This document shows, in pieces, positions 15,629-23,357 of a DNA stretch of 64,000 nt. Position 1 is the first letter of the stretch. Each line of letters opens with the position of its first letter. Location: positions 86,361 to 150,360 of IMG/VR virus record IMGVR_UViG_3300022891_000002, one strand, 5' to 3'. Source of the stretch: a virus. The notes below the pieces were generated by a model that ran no database searches, was not told the DNA's origin, and was given only the letters and a program-made list of their open reading frames with translations. The translations under genes and the position numbers were made by a program.

Positions 15629-16339
15629 TTAATACAAGTAGAATAGTGGATTAGCACACATATAATTACCAAAATCTGTATCTAAAATATCTAGTAACTT
15701 TTGTGGCACCACATCTTCCTCTCTAGCACAATACGTGTCCCCAAATAAATCCTCTGTTTCAAATTTAGATTTCTCATCTCTACTAAGTAGATAGGCTAAC
15801 CCTTTAGTATTTATTATTGCTATACAAAAATCAATCCACATTTCAGGATTAATTTCCAGCAGTTGACGTAACACTTTATTTACTACTTCTCTCGTTGCTT
15901 TTAGTTCTGACTGTTGGATAGATTCAATTATCTTAGTGTCAAAAGTAGTATAAGAAGAAATACTGTACGCACCTAACTTAAACAATTTACTCTCTATAGC
16001 AGTAGCTAAATGCTTTGGTACATCTTTATTACAATTACGTCCCCACTGTAACCAATAACGACTTTCTACATCTACTACATACTCTGTTCCCTTAATACTC
16101 ACAACAGGTAAACTAAGAAACTTTTTATGAGTATCAAATATATCTGCTCCTAATTCTTCTATTCTTTCGTCTACTAATTGTTCAAATTTCTTTTTTAGGT
16201 TAGATACGGTATCTGTAGTGAAATTATACTTGTACTGGTCTACTTTTACTAACTCAACAATTTCCCCTACTAGACAATTTCTATCTAAATCAGTTGTTAT
16301 TTTAAGAGTAAAACCTTCGTATCTTAGTGTATCAGTCAT
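15629..16339 (-). CDS. HicB-like domain fused to shared LFGD/VPQKLLDIL domain
   Basis: 236 residues. N-terminal 60: LRYEGFTLKITTDLD, LVGEIVELVK, then VSNLKKKFEQLVDERIEELG (HicB-like). C-terminal part matches the 179-aa gene at 14166-14705 (TEYVVDVESRYWL, IIESIQQSEL, KGLAYLLSRDEKS, VPQKLLDIL, NPLFYLY) with a small insertion after LFGD. First gene of its leftward unit, divergent from helicase paralogue 2. Confidence 0.65.
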   Translation of the reverse strand: MTDTLRYEGFTLKITTDLDRNCLVGEIVELVKVDQYKYNFTTDTVSNLKKKFEQLVDERIEELGADIFDTHKKFLSLPVVSIKGTEYVVDVESRYWLQWGRNCNKDVPKHLATAIESKLFKLGAYSISSYTTFDTKIIESIQQSELKATREVVNKVLRQLLEINPEMWIDFCIAIINTKGLAYLLSRDEKSKFETEDLFGDTYCAREEDVVPQKLLDILDTDFGNYMCANPLFYLY

Positions 16340-16392
16340 AAATTTTGTTTCCTTTTTACTGTTACTTTTTTATTATCAGCTAAATCCACTAA

Positions 16393-16443
16393 GCCCACAG
16401 ATTAATAAAAATTACCGCAAATTATCTAGAGTTGCTACTTTTT
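16393..16443. repeat. Upstream repeat cluster flanking helicase paralogue 2
   Basis: Contains three elements: GCCCACAGATTAATAAAAA (16393-16411), TTACCGCAA (16412-16420) and GTTGCTACTTTTT (16431-16443). TTACCGCAA recurs in the leader at 16479-16487. Each element reappears downstream of the gene at 18281-18340, two of them inverted. They lie in the divergent promoter region. Confidence 0.7.
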
Positions 16444-16462
16444 AAATAATTTGTGATATACT
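16432..16462 (+). promoter_or_regulatory. Putative extended -10 promoter for helicase paralogue 2
   Basis: TTGCTA (16432-16437), 19-nt spacing, and extended -10 TGATATACT (16454-16462). The CTACTTTTT stretch in the -35 area also occurs in the promoter of paralogue 1 (3815-3822). Transcription would start near 16469, so the start codon must be the ATG at 16492. Confidence 0.5.
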
Positions 16463-16491
16463 ATAAAGGTACACGAATTTACCGCAACTCA

Positions 16492-18279
16492 ATGATTATT
16501 ATCGACGCACCTCCTAATTCCCGTTATTGTTCAGAATTTATGACTGAACTGCCTAAAGGGATAATTGACAAACATGAAACTGGTGTAGGAGCATCAGTAT
16601 TAGCTCTTGAAGACCAAAATCCGTACATCTTAGCAGTTCCTACTATTGAGATTATCAGAAACAAAGTAGAGCAATATCCTAACTATAGAAGAGAAGAAAA
16701 GATATTTGGTTTTTATGGTGGAGTTAAAGAAAGAGATTTACTTTTCTATGCGAACTCTACTAAAATCCCAAAGATAATGGTTACTTATGATAGTTTTGAT
16801 AGAGTTTCTAAATTGCTATCTAGTGATAAAGATAAATATAGAGTTCTAGTAGATGAGTTCTCTGACTTATTAGATGCTTACTCTTATAGAGATGCAGCAA
16901 TTGACAGGTTACTTAATGCGGTTAAAGATTTTGATTATGTAACTTATATCTCGGCTACTCCTATTAAGTCTGAATACTACCCAGAATGTTTGAAGGGATT
17001 GGATGAGTATCAGATTAACTGGGGAGAATATACAAAAGTCAAAGTAGAAAGGAAGAAGACTAATAAACCTTACCAGTTAGCTTGTAATATTATTGAGGCG
17101 TATAAAGCTGCTGGGGATGAAGGTATTAAAATGCCTAACGGTCAGTATAGTAAGTCCGCTTATTTCTTTGTTAACTCCGTAAATTCAATTCTAAATATAA
17201 TAGAAGCTGCGGATTTACGTCCTAGTGAAGTTCGAGTTATTTGTGCTAATAACAAAGTTAACCAAAGCAAGATGGACTTATTTCAAATAGAAAAAGCACT
17301 TGACCCAGAGAAGAAATTCAACTTTATAACTTCTACGGCTTTTAAAGGATGTGACTTCTACTCCGAAACTGGAGTTATCTATGTAGTTAGCAATACTCAG
17401 AATAAGAACACTTTAATTTCTATTGACACTGATATCAGACAAATAGCTGGTAGAATTAGAACTCTTAGTAATCCTTTTAGGAAGGAAATTTATCATCTTT
17501 ACAATACTGACTCTAGCTTATTATCTCAGGAAGAGTTTGACGAATTAATTAAAACCAAGGTAGAGCAAACTACTAATCTACTATCTCTCTACCACAAAGG
17601 TAATGAATCTGAGCAGAAAGCTTTCTTAATAGATTGGGAGAGTAATACTAAATATGGTTACTCAGATGATAACTATATTAGTAAAAGTATTGATGGTGAA
17701 CTCTACTTCAATCACTATATGATGCTCAATGATAAGAGAAGATGGGAAATATCTAGTAACGTCTACAGAGATGGATTAAGTGTTAGAGAAGCTTATGTAG
17801 AAGCCGGATTTGAATTAGTAGCTAATGACCAGGACTTCGTTAACGTTCAAAATGAAAACAGTTTTATTCATAGACTAAGTAGTAAGTCTTTCAAATCTAA
17901 TTGTTTGAGCTATATTGATAATGAAAACGAGAGGGTCTACTTAGGAGATAGATTCCCTCTCATCAAAGAAAGTTATGAACAACTAGGAGCTGAGAGAATG
18001 AAAGCTGTCAACTATCTACCGGACAGACTTAAGAACGAGCTTAAGTTTAAGAACGTAGATATTCAACAGTGTATCAAATCTGAGCTAAGAAGACTACTAG
18101 CTGTAGGAGAGGTTTACACACTATCTCACCTAAAGACTGTAATTAACGATGTCTATACACGACTACACTTAAGCAAAAAAGGTAAAGCTAGTGATGTTAC
18201 CCAGTATTGCTCTACTAGAACTAAGAGTATTCGGATAGATGGAAAGACAGTTAAAGTAATGGAGATTTTAGAAGAATAA
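16492..18279 (+). CDS. SF2 helicase-like ATPase with variant P-loop, paralogue 2
   Basis: 595 residues from the ATG at 16492; a GTG at 16453 lies inside the predicted -10 and is less likely. Paralogue of 3878-5557 over its full length: K27-H-E-T30-G31-V-G33-A-S35 (variant P-loop, no GKT), ILAVPT, VDEFSDLLDAY, SATPIKSEYYP, FKGCDFYSETG, QIAGRIRTLSNPF, DKRRWE and a C-terminal HLSKKGKASDV. The leader has TTACCGCAA and no good SD. Likely an ATP-driven nucleic acid translocase; two diverged copies suggest separate substrates or timing. Confidence 0.75.
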   Translation: MIIIDAPPNSRYCSEFMTELPKGIIDKHETGVGASVLALEDQNPYILAVPTIEIIRNKVEQYPNYRREEKIFGFYGGVKERDLLFYANSTKIPKIMVTYDSFDRVSKLLSSDKDKYRVLVDEFSDLLDAYSYRDAAIDRLLNAVKDFDYVTYISATPIKSEYYPECLKGLDEYQINWGEYTKVKVERKKTNKPYQLACNIIEAYKAAGDEGIKMPNGQYSKSAYFFVNSVNSILNIIEAADLRPSEVRVICANNKVNQSKMDLFQIEKALDPEKKFNFITSTAFKGCDFYSETGVIYVVSNTQNKNTLISIDTDIRQIAGRIRTLSNPFRKEIYHLYNTDSSLLSQEEFDELIKTKVEQTTNLLSLYHKGNESEQKAFLIDWESNTKYGYSDDNYISKSIDGELYFNHYMMLNDKRRWEISSNVYRDGLSVREAYVEAGFELVANDQDFVNVQNENSFIHRLSSKSFKSNCLSYIDNENERVYLGDRFPLIKESYEQLGAERMKAVNYLPDRLKNELKFKNVDIQQCIKSELRRLLAVGEVYTLSHLKTVINDVYTRLHLSKKGKASDVTQYCSTRTKSIRIDGKTVKVMEILEE

Positions 18280-18280
18280 C

Positions 18281-18340
18281 TGCGGTAATTTTTATAAACG
18301 TCTATGACTCGTATGCCCAGAGATTAATAAAAAAGTAGCA
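18281..18340. repeat. Downstream repeat cluster flanking helicase paralogue 2
   Basis: TGCGGTAA (18281-18288) is the inverse of TTACCGCA upstream. GCCCAGAGATTAATAAAAAA (18315-18334) is a direct copy with small changes. AAAAAGTAGCA (18330-18340) is the inverse of TGCTACTTTTT upstream. The gap 18280-18444 shows no gene. Confidence 0.7.
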
Positions 18341-18444
18341 GTTAGGAGTGATAGGTTATTATTCAAGATATGTTTAGATGTTTCTAAATTTAACTCAAAT
18401 AATAGTCTACCACTCTCTATAAGTTGATTAGAAATTAGAAGTTT

Positions 18445-18822
18445 TTAAATCTTATATCCTGAGAAGAAATGTCCTTTTACTTCATCAGGACTGCTTAGAT
18501 AAAATGCGTTTTTGTAGAGATTATAGATATTATTAATTTTCATATCTATGGTAACTGCATCATAATCATTAGCATCTATCTCTTCTCTTAGTATTTCTAG
18601 CTGTCTTTCATATTGAACCATTAATGGATTGTTTATAAGCTTAAAGTGTTTTCTATTTTCTCTCCTTATGTCTAGATGTTTCTTGAATTGACTTTGTAAT
18701 CTTTCTACAGAAGTATCTTTCTTGAAGAAATAGACGTTTGAACAAATACCATAAACAAATCCATTTGCTTCAGTTACAGTCATAAAGATATCGTCATCTT
18801 CGATTAGAGATTCAACTGTCAT
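18445..18822 (-). CDS. HicB-like small protein, 125 aa
   Basis: DIFMTVTEANGFVYGICSNV then SVERLQSQFKKHLDIRREN: a HicB-like strand-helix layout, weaker than in neighbours. The tail AFYLSSPDEVKGHFF resembles the ends of 18941-19309 and 54746-55186. Function unknown. Confidence 0.5.
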   Translation of the reverse strand: MTVESLIEDDDIFMTVTEANGFVYGICSNVYFFKKDTSVERLQSQFKKHLDIRRENRKHFKLINNPLMVQYERQLEILREEIDANDYDAVTIDMKINNIYNLYKNAFYLSSPDEVKGHFFSGYKI

Positions 18823-18908
18823 AATTCTTCCTCTAGTTAAGATTTTGTATCAGGTATCTACAAGGGTATAGGCTACAAGAATGAGATTGTTTCTACATTG
18901 ATTTATTA

Positions 18909-18926
18909 GGGAGAAACTAATCTCCC
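18909..18926. other. Intercistronic hairpin GGGAGA/TCTCCC
   Basis: 6-bp stem (18909-18914 and 18921-18926) with loop AACTAA, just after the stop of the gene at 18941. No U-run follows on the minus strand, so it may be a processing or attenuation element; on the plus strand TTTC follows. The gap 18823-18940 has no gene. Confidence 0.5.
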
Positions 18927-18940
18927 TTTCTATTATCTAC

Positions 18941-19309
18941 TTATTCTTTCTTACTGGTTGATTCAAAATACTCTCGTCTAATATCTGCTTCACTTAAATC
19001 TAATAAATCACCGAATAACTCATGAATACTTTTAAGTTCTTGTGCCGTTCTACTAGCAGAAAAAGTAACAGAATCAAAAGATAAAGCTCTTAAATACGAG
19101 TAATATGTATGAAGTATTTTATCTTTGTAGGTTATTCTAGAATCTACTTCTTTCTTAAACTTGTTAAAAAGATTGTCTACATTAGTACCTTTAAAGACAT
19201 AAGTAGGTGAAAATTCTGGACAAGTGCTTTCATAATAAGTAATACCGTCATCTTCTGCTAATGTAGCTACTCTTAATAGATAGCCTTTGTACTTCAATTC
19301 GTCTGACAT
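18941..19309 (-). CDS. HicB-like protein with IHELFGD tail, 122 aa
   Basis: LKYKGYLLRVATLAEDD, TYYESTCPEF, VDNLFNKFKKEVDSRI: HicB-like N-domain. The C-terminal LKSIHELFGDLLDLSEADIR matches LKNIHELFGDVLGLTLGEV in 54746-55186, where the N-domain is different, so this tail is a mobile module. Function unknown. Confidence 0.6.
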   Translation of the reverse strand: MSDELKYKGYLLRVATLAEDDGITYYESTCPEFSPTYVFKGTNVDNLFNKFKKEVDSRITYKDKILHTYYSYLRALSFDSVTFSASRTAQELKSIHELFGDLLDLSEADIRREYFESTSKKE

Positions 19310-19367
19310 AATTTTGTTATCTGTTTTGATTTAGTTTGCTGAAATGTAGACGCACCCTATTATTTAT

Positions 19368-19856
19368 CTACTCCTCAACTACTTTCTCATAAACCTTTAC
19401 TACTTTAACTTCTTCTCTACAAGTCAATAAATAACAAGTTTCGGTAATATCAGGTTTCCAATCTCCAGTATCATATTTACCTCCTCCAAAGTAATAAGTA
19501 AATCCTATAAAGTAATCAGATAGACCAGTTATAGGAATAGCTAATTCTTTACTTGGATATTCGTAATCGTCGTCTCTAGTACCTGTTTCTGCTCCTATAT
19601 CCACTAGGTCAGACTTCATATCCGAGATAGTGTCAGATAGAAATCCAGTATCATATATTTCGTGATATAGGTTTTCACAGAATTCCTCATCAAAGTCAAT
19701 ACTTATTATTTTCTGGATGTCTACTTCTAGAGATTTGATATCTTCTTCTAAGTTAGTATGGAATCTAATATAATCTTTATATCTATCTCTTCTTTTTATT
19801 TCTTCCCAGACTTTAAGTAGAATCTCTCTGTACAAATAGGAGGTAGCTTTCTTCAT
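19368..19856 (-). CDS. Hypothetical protein, 162 aa
   Basis: Helical N-half (YLYREILLKVWEEIKRRD, EEDIKSLEVDIQKII) and a beta/aromatic C-half (GLSDYFIGFTYYFGGGKYDTGDW, ending in CREEVKVVKVYEKVVEE). Upstream of a 58-nt spacer. Not recognised. Confidence 0.6.
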   Translation of the reverse strand: MKKATSYLYREILLKVWEEIKRRDRYKDYIRFHTNLEEDIKSLEVDIQKIISIDFDEEFCENLYHEIYDTGFLSDTISDMKSDLVDIGAETGTRDDDYEYPSKELAIPITGLSDYFIGFTYYFGGGKYDTGDWKPDITETCYLLTCREEVKVVKVYEKVVEE

Positions 19857-19872
19857 TATTCTTTCTCCTTAG

Positions 19873-20166
19873 TTATAGATACTGGTCATAAAATACAATA
19901 TCATCATTAAGGTCAATATAACCAATAGAACAGTTTAATCCATCAACAATAGTAGTAATCTCTTTAACTTCTTTAACTTCGGATAACCAACGATAACTAC
20001 ATTCACCATAATCCCCATTAGTATAGAAACAGATATCGTAGAGATTTACATGAGTCACTCTATTTTTAAGAGGTTTGTGGAATATTACTTCGTTGTTAGA
20101 GTTCAATATTCCAACTTCTACGAATTTATCAGTACCATCCGGGGACTTAAATACTTTTTCGGTCAT
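19873..20166 (-). CDS. Hypothetical protein with two GY-strand motifs, 97 aa
   Basis: N-terminal VEVGILNSNNEVIFHKPL and C-terminal SIGYIDLNDDIVFYDQYL are copies of the hairpin also seen at 13386-13805, 22591-23226 and 23239-23349. Probably a two-repeat beta protein. Function unknown. Confidence 0.6.
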   Translation of the reverse strand: MTEKVFKSPDGTDKFVEVGILNSNNEVIFHKPLKNRVTHVNLYDICFYTNGDYGECSYRWLSEVKEVKEITTIVDGLNCSIGYIDLNDDIVFYDQYL

Positions 20167-20201
20167 TCTTTCTCTCCAATACCTTCTTCTTTCTTAACTC
20201 G

Positions 20202-20456
20202 TCAGAGACTCGTTCCGAGAAACTTGAAACCTAATAACAACTGTAAAAGCTCGTTAGCAGATTCAGGAGTATTCTTTAGTATTTTTTGAACTAGGAAGAT
20301 ACAGGGTTCTACAGTCCTCTTCTCTTCTACTCCTTGGACAAATCTATCTTCTATTTGTTGAACATAAATAGAATCTGCATAATCTTTAATTTCTGGTTGA
20401 TTGAGTATTTCTGCTATTGAGTTAAGTGATTCTTGTAACTGTTCTTCGTTAGTCAT
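20202..20456 (-). CDS. Hypothetical helical protein, 84 aa
   Basis: Helical protein (LQESLNSIAEILNQPEIKDYAD; ESANELLQLLLGFKFLG). ATGA overlap with the next gene upstream indicates coupled translation. Not recognised. Confidence 0.6.
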   Translation of the reverse strand: MTNEEQLQESLNSIAEILNQPEIKDYADSIYVQQIEDRFVQGVEEKRTVEPCIFLVQKILKNTPESANELLQLLLGFKFLGTSL

Positions 20457-20629
20457 TTCTTTCTATTTACTATTTCTTTTCTAGCTTCAGTAGCAATTAT
20501 TTTTACAGAAACCCACTTATCTATTAAAGTGTCATCTCCGTAGTGTCCCAATGCTTCTAAGATAGAAACAGCATCCTTTTCGTCTATCTCTTTAAGAAAC
20601 TTTTTACCTATCATTTCTTCTATACTCAT
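20453..20629 (-). CDS. Small helical protein, 58 aa
   Basis: Short gene with 4-nt ATGA overlap to the downstream gene and 4 nt from the upstream one. MSIEEMIGKKFLKEIDEK, then AVSILEALGHYGDDTLIDKW and VNRKK. Helical, function unknown. Confidence 0.65.
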   Translation of the reverse strand: MSIEEMIGKKFLKEIDEKDAVSILEALGHYGDDTLIDKWVSVKIIATEARKEIVNRKK

Positions 20630-20633
20630 TTAT

Positions 20634-20855
20634 TTAATCCCGAAATGCTAAAGCTTCATTCCTAACTTCTTCCTCATATTCTCTATCTACAACTTTTATA
20701 AACTCATCTATAGCAGGTGAGTAGCTACCATAATATCCACAAAAATTAAAACATAGATTTTTACAAGTACCTTTGATGAAAGATATCCCGTTAAGCTTTG
20801 GATGAATTTCTACTTCTAATTTGTAACCTAAATACTCAACAATTAGCTTTTTCAT
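20634..20855 (-). CDS. HicB-like small protein, 73 aa
   Basis: VEYLGYKLEVEIHPKLNG, SFIKGTCKNLCFNFCGYYG, then IDEFIKVVDREYEEEVR: HicB-like order with a Cys-containing second strand. ATGA overlap upstream. Orphan. Confidence 0.5.
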   Translation of the reverse strand: MKKLIVEYLGYKLEVEIHPKLNGISFIKGTCKNLCFNFCGYYGSYSPAIDEFIKVVDREYEEEVRNEALAFRD

Positions 20856-21025
20856 TTCTTTTTCCTCTCAATGTTCCAGATTAAGAAAATAACAGGTAAT
20901 AACAATAAAGCTGCAACAATAGGTAAGTCGAGCCATTCGTTACCCGTTAGTGAGTGATAAGTAGTTAGTTCAATCTCATCATGTTTTGAATGAAAATCTG
21001 CTCAGTGCCAATAGATAGGATTCAT
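20852..21025 (-). pseudogene. Membrane microprotein gene with in-frame TGA
   Basis: The ATG at 21025 overlaps the upstream stop as TAATG and the frame ends as ATGA on the next gene, exactly as in intact genes here. After seven codons (MNPIYWH) a TGA interrupts at 21004-21002, then the frame goes on through NEWLDLPIVAALLLLPVIFL (one transmembrane segment) to IERKKK. Either a nonsense-mutated gene, a sequencing error, or readthrough. No good internal start. Confidence 0.5.
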
Positions 21026-21261
21026 TATCTACTCATCCAAAATAAATAACTGTTACTTTCACTTTCTCTTCGGTCATCTTCTTTCTTCCATAATCGGATA
21101 TATTCATTAACTAATCTTCTAAATTCAGGTATTACATAGTCATATCCTTTTGAAGTATTAACTGCGTAACAGATTTTATCACAGTTAGCTACTATACGAG
21201 TTCCTGCTTCTTGATGTACCTCTTCTAGTTCTAAGATGTAGTTTTTATATTCTAGTTTCAT
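21025..21261 (-). CDS. HicB-like small protein, 78 aa
   Basis: LEYKNYILELEEVHQEAG, RIVANCDKICYAV, then IPEFRRLVNEYIRLWKKE: same strand-strand-helix layout as the HicB-like family. Function unknown, no HicA. Confidence 0.55.
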   Translation of the reverse strand: MKLEYKNYILELEEVHQEAGTRIVANCDKICYAVNTSKGYDYVIPEFRRLVNEYIRLWKKEDDRRESESNSYLFWMSR

Positions 21262-21448
21262 TGTCTTCTCCTATAATTCCCACTTCTTTTTCATATTCTT
21301 CTTTACTCAACCATTCACTAGCTAAATCGTTCAGTAGTTCTTTAGCTAGATTTTCTAGTAACCAAGCTCTTTCTTTTAAAGGTTTCTTTTGAGCTTCTTC
21401 TAGTCGTCTTTTATATGTGTAATAGAAATCACTGTTAATACTCATCAT
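21245..21448 (-). CDS. Hypothetical helical protein, 67 aa
   Basis: Charged helices (YYTYKRRLEEAQKKPLKERAW; AKELLNDLASEWLSKEEYE). Overlaps both neighbours. ATG ATG tandem start. Not recognised. Confidence 0.6.
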   Translation of the reverse strand: MMSINSDFYYTYKRRLEEAQKKPLKERAWLLENLAKELLNDLASEWLSKEEYEKEVGIIGEDNETRI

Positions 21449-21917
21449 CTATTTCTCCTATCATTTTATTAAGATAAATTACTTCCTTCTTCCATTTTTC
21501 TACTTCAGCTTGTAGTTGTATATTTTCTTCTGCTAACTGATTTTGATATTTATAGTTAATCTGGTTATCTACTTGTCTTTCTAATTCTGTTAGTAGATGA
21601 GTAAGGGAATCGGATTCCAATCCTATAACATCTATTTCGTCATTAAGCAATATATCCCCTACTAAAGTATTTCTCTCTGCGTCTAACCAAACTTTGAACT
21701 TGTAATCTCTATAATCAACCCAAAGAATATGGTTTTCTATTTCAGATAACAGCTTTTCTTCTTTTTTAATAGAAAGTAGTAAGTCAGCAACTAATTCTTG
21801 GATTGTTTCTATTACAGGATACTCATTACAAACCCTATCCCAACCATCATCATTAGTAATAGACTTGAAGTTTTTAACAATACTGCGATAACGTTGCATT
21901 TGCTTTTTACTATTCAT
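21435..21917 (-). CDS. HicB-like domain with coiled-coil ends, 160 aa
   Basis: Central VDYRDYKFKVWLDAERN, TLVGDILLND, LTHLLTELERQVDNQ is HicB-like (about 70-120). The N-terminus is helical, and the C-terminus (EENIQLQAEVEKWKKEVIYL) is a coiled coil. Overlaps the downstream gene by 14 nt. Confidence 0.5.
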   Translation of the reverse strand: MNSKKQMQRYRSIVKNFKSITNDDGWDRVCNEYPVIETIQELVADLLLSIKKEEKLLSEIENHILWVDYRDYKFKVWLDAERNTLVGDILLNDEIDVIGLESDSLTHLLTELERQVDNQINYKYQNQLAEENIQLQAEVEKWKKEVIYLNKMIGEIDDEY

Positions 21918-22092
21918 TTCCTTCTCCGGATAAATCTAAATCATCTAATCTAACGAACTCTGAATTATCTTGTTTTGCCACTTCTACAGATACTTCAAAT
22001 GCTTCATGGTCAGGTAAATTTAATTCTTGAGTTGCAAAGTCGTAAGATGCTAAGTCAAACTCTGTTAAGTTAAGATTATTTGGGTCAGTCAT
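21910..22092 (-). CDS. Small acidic protein, 60 aa
   Basis: Start set at the ATG at 22092 (MTDPNNLNLTEF). Highly acidic with LDDLDLSGEG at the end; no lysine-rich part. Could be a DNA-mimic-like inhibitor, but that is speculation. Confidence 0.5.
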   Translation of the reverse strand: MTDPNNLNLTEFDLASYDFATQELNLPDHEAFEVSVEVAKQDNSEFVRLDDLDLSGEGNE

Positions 22093-22110
22093 AATTTTTC
22101 TCATCTTCTA

Positions 22111-22536
22111 TTAATAGAAAATATTTAGAGCATAGTCATACTTATCTAACTCAATCTTTGTTTCTATGAATTGAGATAAATAATCTACTTGTTCTTGAGT
22201 AGTTATTTCTGCTCCATCTTCACCAAATATTAATCCTACTTCTTTTAGTTTTTTCTCGGTTATAGAGTTAGGTAATGCTTCTTCTCCTAATCTATCTTGA
22301 TAGTCTTCTTCTTCACTAATTTTGTTATACCAATTTAAGACTATTTCTTTAGTAAATTTCTCACTAAATGTATATTTATTCTCTTCTTCTTTTTGCTCAA
22401 TATAATCAAGCATTTGTTGAGCGATTCTATCTAGTTTCCTTATCGCTGTTCCACATTCAGGATGAAATGATAATCCTTTACCATCAATATAGTCTCTAAT
22501 TTCTTCTAACTGTTCACTAAATTCTTGATAAGTCAT
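22111..22536 (-). CDS. Hypothetical helical protein, 141 aa
   Basis: Helical throughout (YQEFSEQLEEIRDYIDGKGL; IRKLDRIAQQMLDYIEQKEEE; QEQVDYLSQFIETKIELDKY). A short hairpin (22554-22576) lies just upstream. Not recognised. Confidence 0.6.
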   Translation of the reverse strand: MTYQEFSEQLEEIRDYIDGKGLSFHPECGTAIRKLDRIAQQMLDYIEQKEEENKYTFSEKFTKEIVLNWYNKISEEEDYQDRLGEEALPNSITEKKLKEVGLIFGEDGAEITTQEQVDYLSQFIETKIELDKYDYALNIFY

Positions 22537-22590
22537 TGTTTTTCTCCCTATTAGAGAGCTTAGTTACTTTACTCTCATATAAACTACTAA

Positions 22591-23226
22591 TTACTCTTTG
22601 TTAGCTATTTGGTTGTAGTAAATAAGTTCACCATCATCATTCAAATAACCTATTACTGAATAAGGGACTTTAGGAGAACTACTATAAGTAGAAGGAGAAT
22701 ATTGAATGGTGTTTTGACTAATTACCTCATTAATCTCTTTAGTATCTTTACCGTTATGAGAGTTAGTGATTGGTACATACTCCTCACAACTTCTGTATCC
22801 TCTAACCATGAAACCTGGAAGATATCTAACTAATGTATCTGGCTTTTCTCCTAAGAGGAGGTCTGCCGACTCTACAAATTCTGTATCTGGTTCGTTTTCA
22901 GAACGAGTCTCAGACGAGTTAAATACCATGTTGTCATTTAAATCTAAGTAACCTACTTGAACTAAAGCATTTTTAGTAGAAGAGCTATCTTTGTAGTAGC
23001 AAGAAGTTACATACTTGTATACTCCTCTTGTTTTCATTAGGATTTCTTTTTCCATTTTCTTTTCCTCAGTTTTGTTCAAAATAGATACAAGTCCTTCCTT
23101 CTCTTCTTGTTCTTTAATATGACTCAACATTTCTTTTGCTAGTTTCCAAAGTCCTTCTATATTACAATGGCTACTCCAATCTTCTTCTTGCCTTAGTATC
23201 TCACGTTCAAAATGTTTATAAGTCAT
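22591..23226 (-). CDS. Hypothetical protein with two GY-strand motifs, 211 aa
   Basis: Helical N-terminus (HFEREILRQEEDW), then VQVGYLDLNDNMVFNSS near 90-105 and a terminal SVIGYLNDDGELIYYNQIANKE. These are the same hairpins as at 13386, 19873 and 23239. Middle part is Ser/Thr-rich. Function unknown. Confidence 0.6.
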   Translation of the reverse strand: MTYKHFEREILRQEEDWSSHCNIEGLWKLAKEMLSHIKEQEEKEGLVSILNKTEEKKMEKEILMKTRGVYKYVTSCYYKDSSSTKNALVQVGYLDLNDNMVFNSSETRSENEPDTEFVESADLLLGEKPDTLVRYLPGFMVRGYRSCEEYVPITNSHNGKDTKEINEVISQNTIQYSPSTYSSSPKVPYSVIGYLNDDGELIYYNQIANKE

Positions 23227-23238
23227 TTGTTCTCTCCT

Positions 23239-23349
23239 TTAGTTAACAAGCCTATCGTAATAAATCACTTCTACTATTCCTGCTTTATGCTCTACATAAC
23301 CAATAACTCCTTTTCTTACCTGAAGTAATTGCTTAGATATATCTGGCAT
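23239..23349 (-). CDS. Microprotein with one GY-strand motif, 36 aa
   Basis: ATG at 23349, preceded by AGGAG. VRKGVIGYVEHKAGIVEVIYYDRLVN is a single copy of the GY...YYD hairpin found in three larger genes here, which argues it is real despite its size. Confidence 0.5.
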   Translation of the reverse strand: MPDISKQLLQVRKGVIGYVEHKAGIVEVIYYDRLVN

Positions 23350-23357
23350 GGTTTCTC

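Noticed and set aside
16453-16491. GTG start at 16453 for helicase paralogue 2
   Set aside because: It overlaps the predicted -10 element; the ATG at 16492 lies after the likely transcription start.
20852-21025. Whole-genome recoding of TGA as tryptophan
   Set aside because: Many neighbouring genes end in TGA inside ATGA overlaps, so TGA acts as a stop here.
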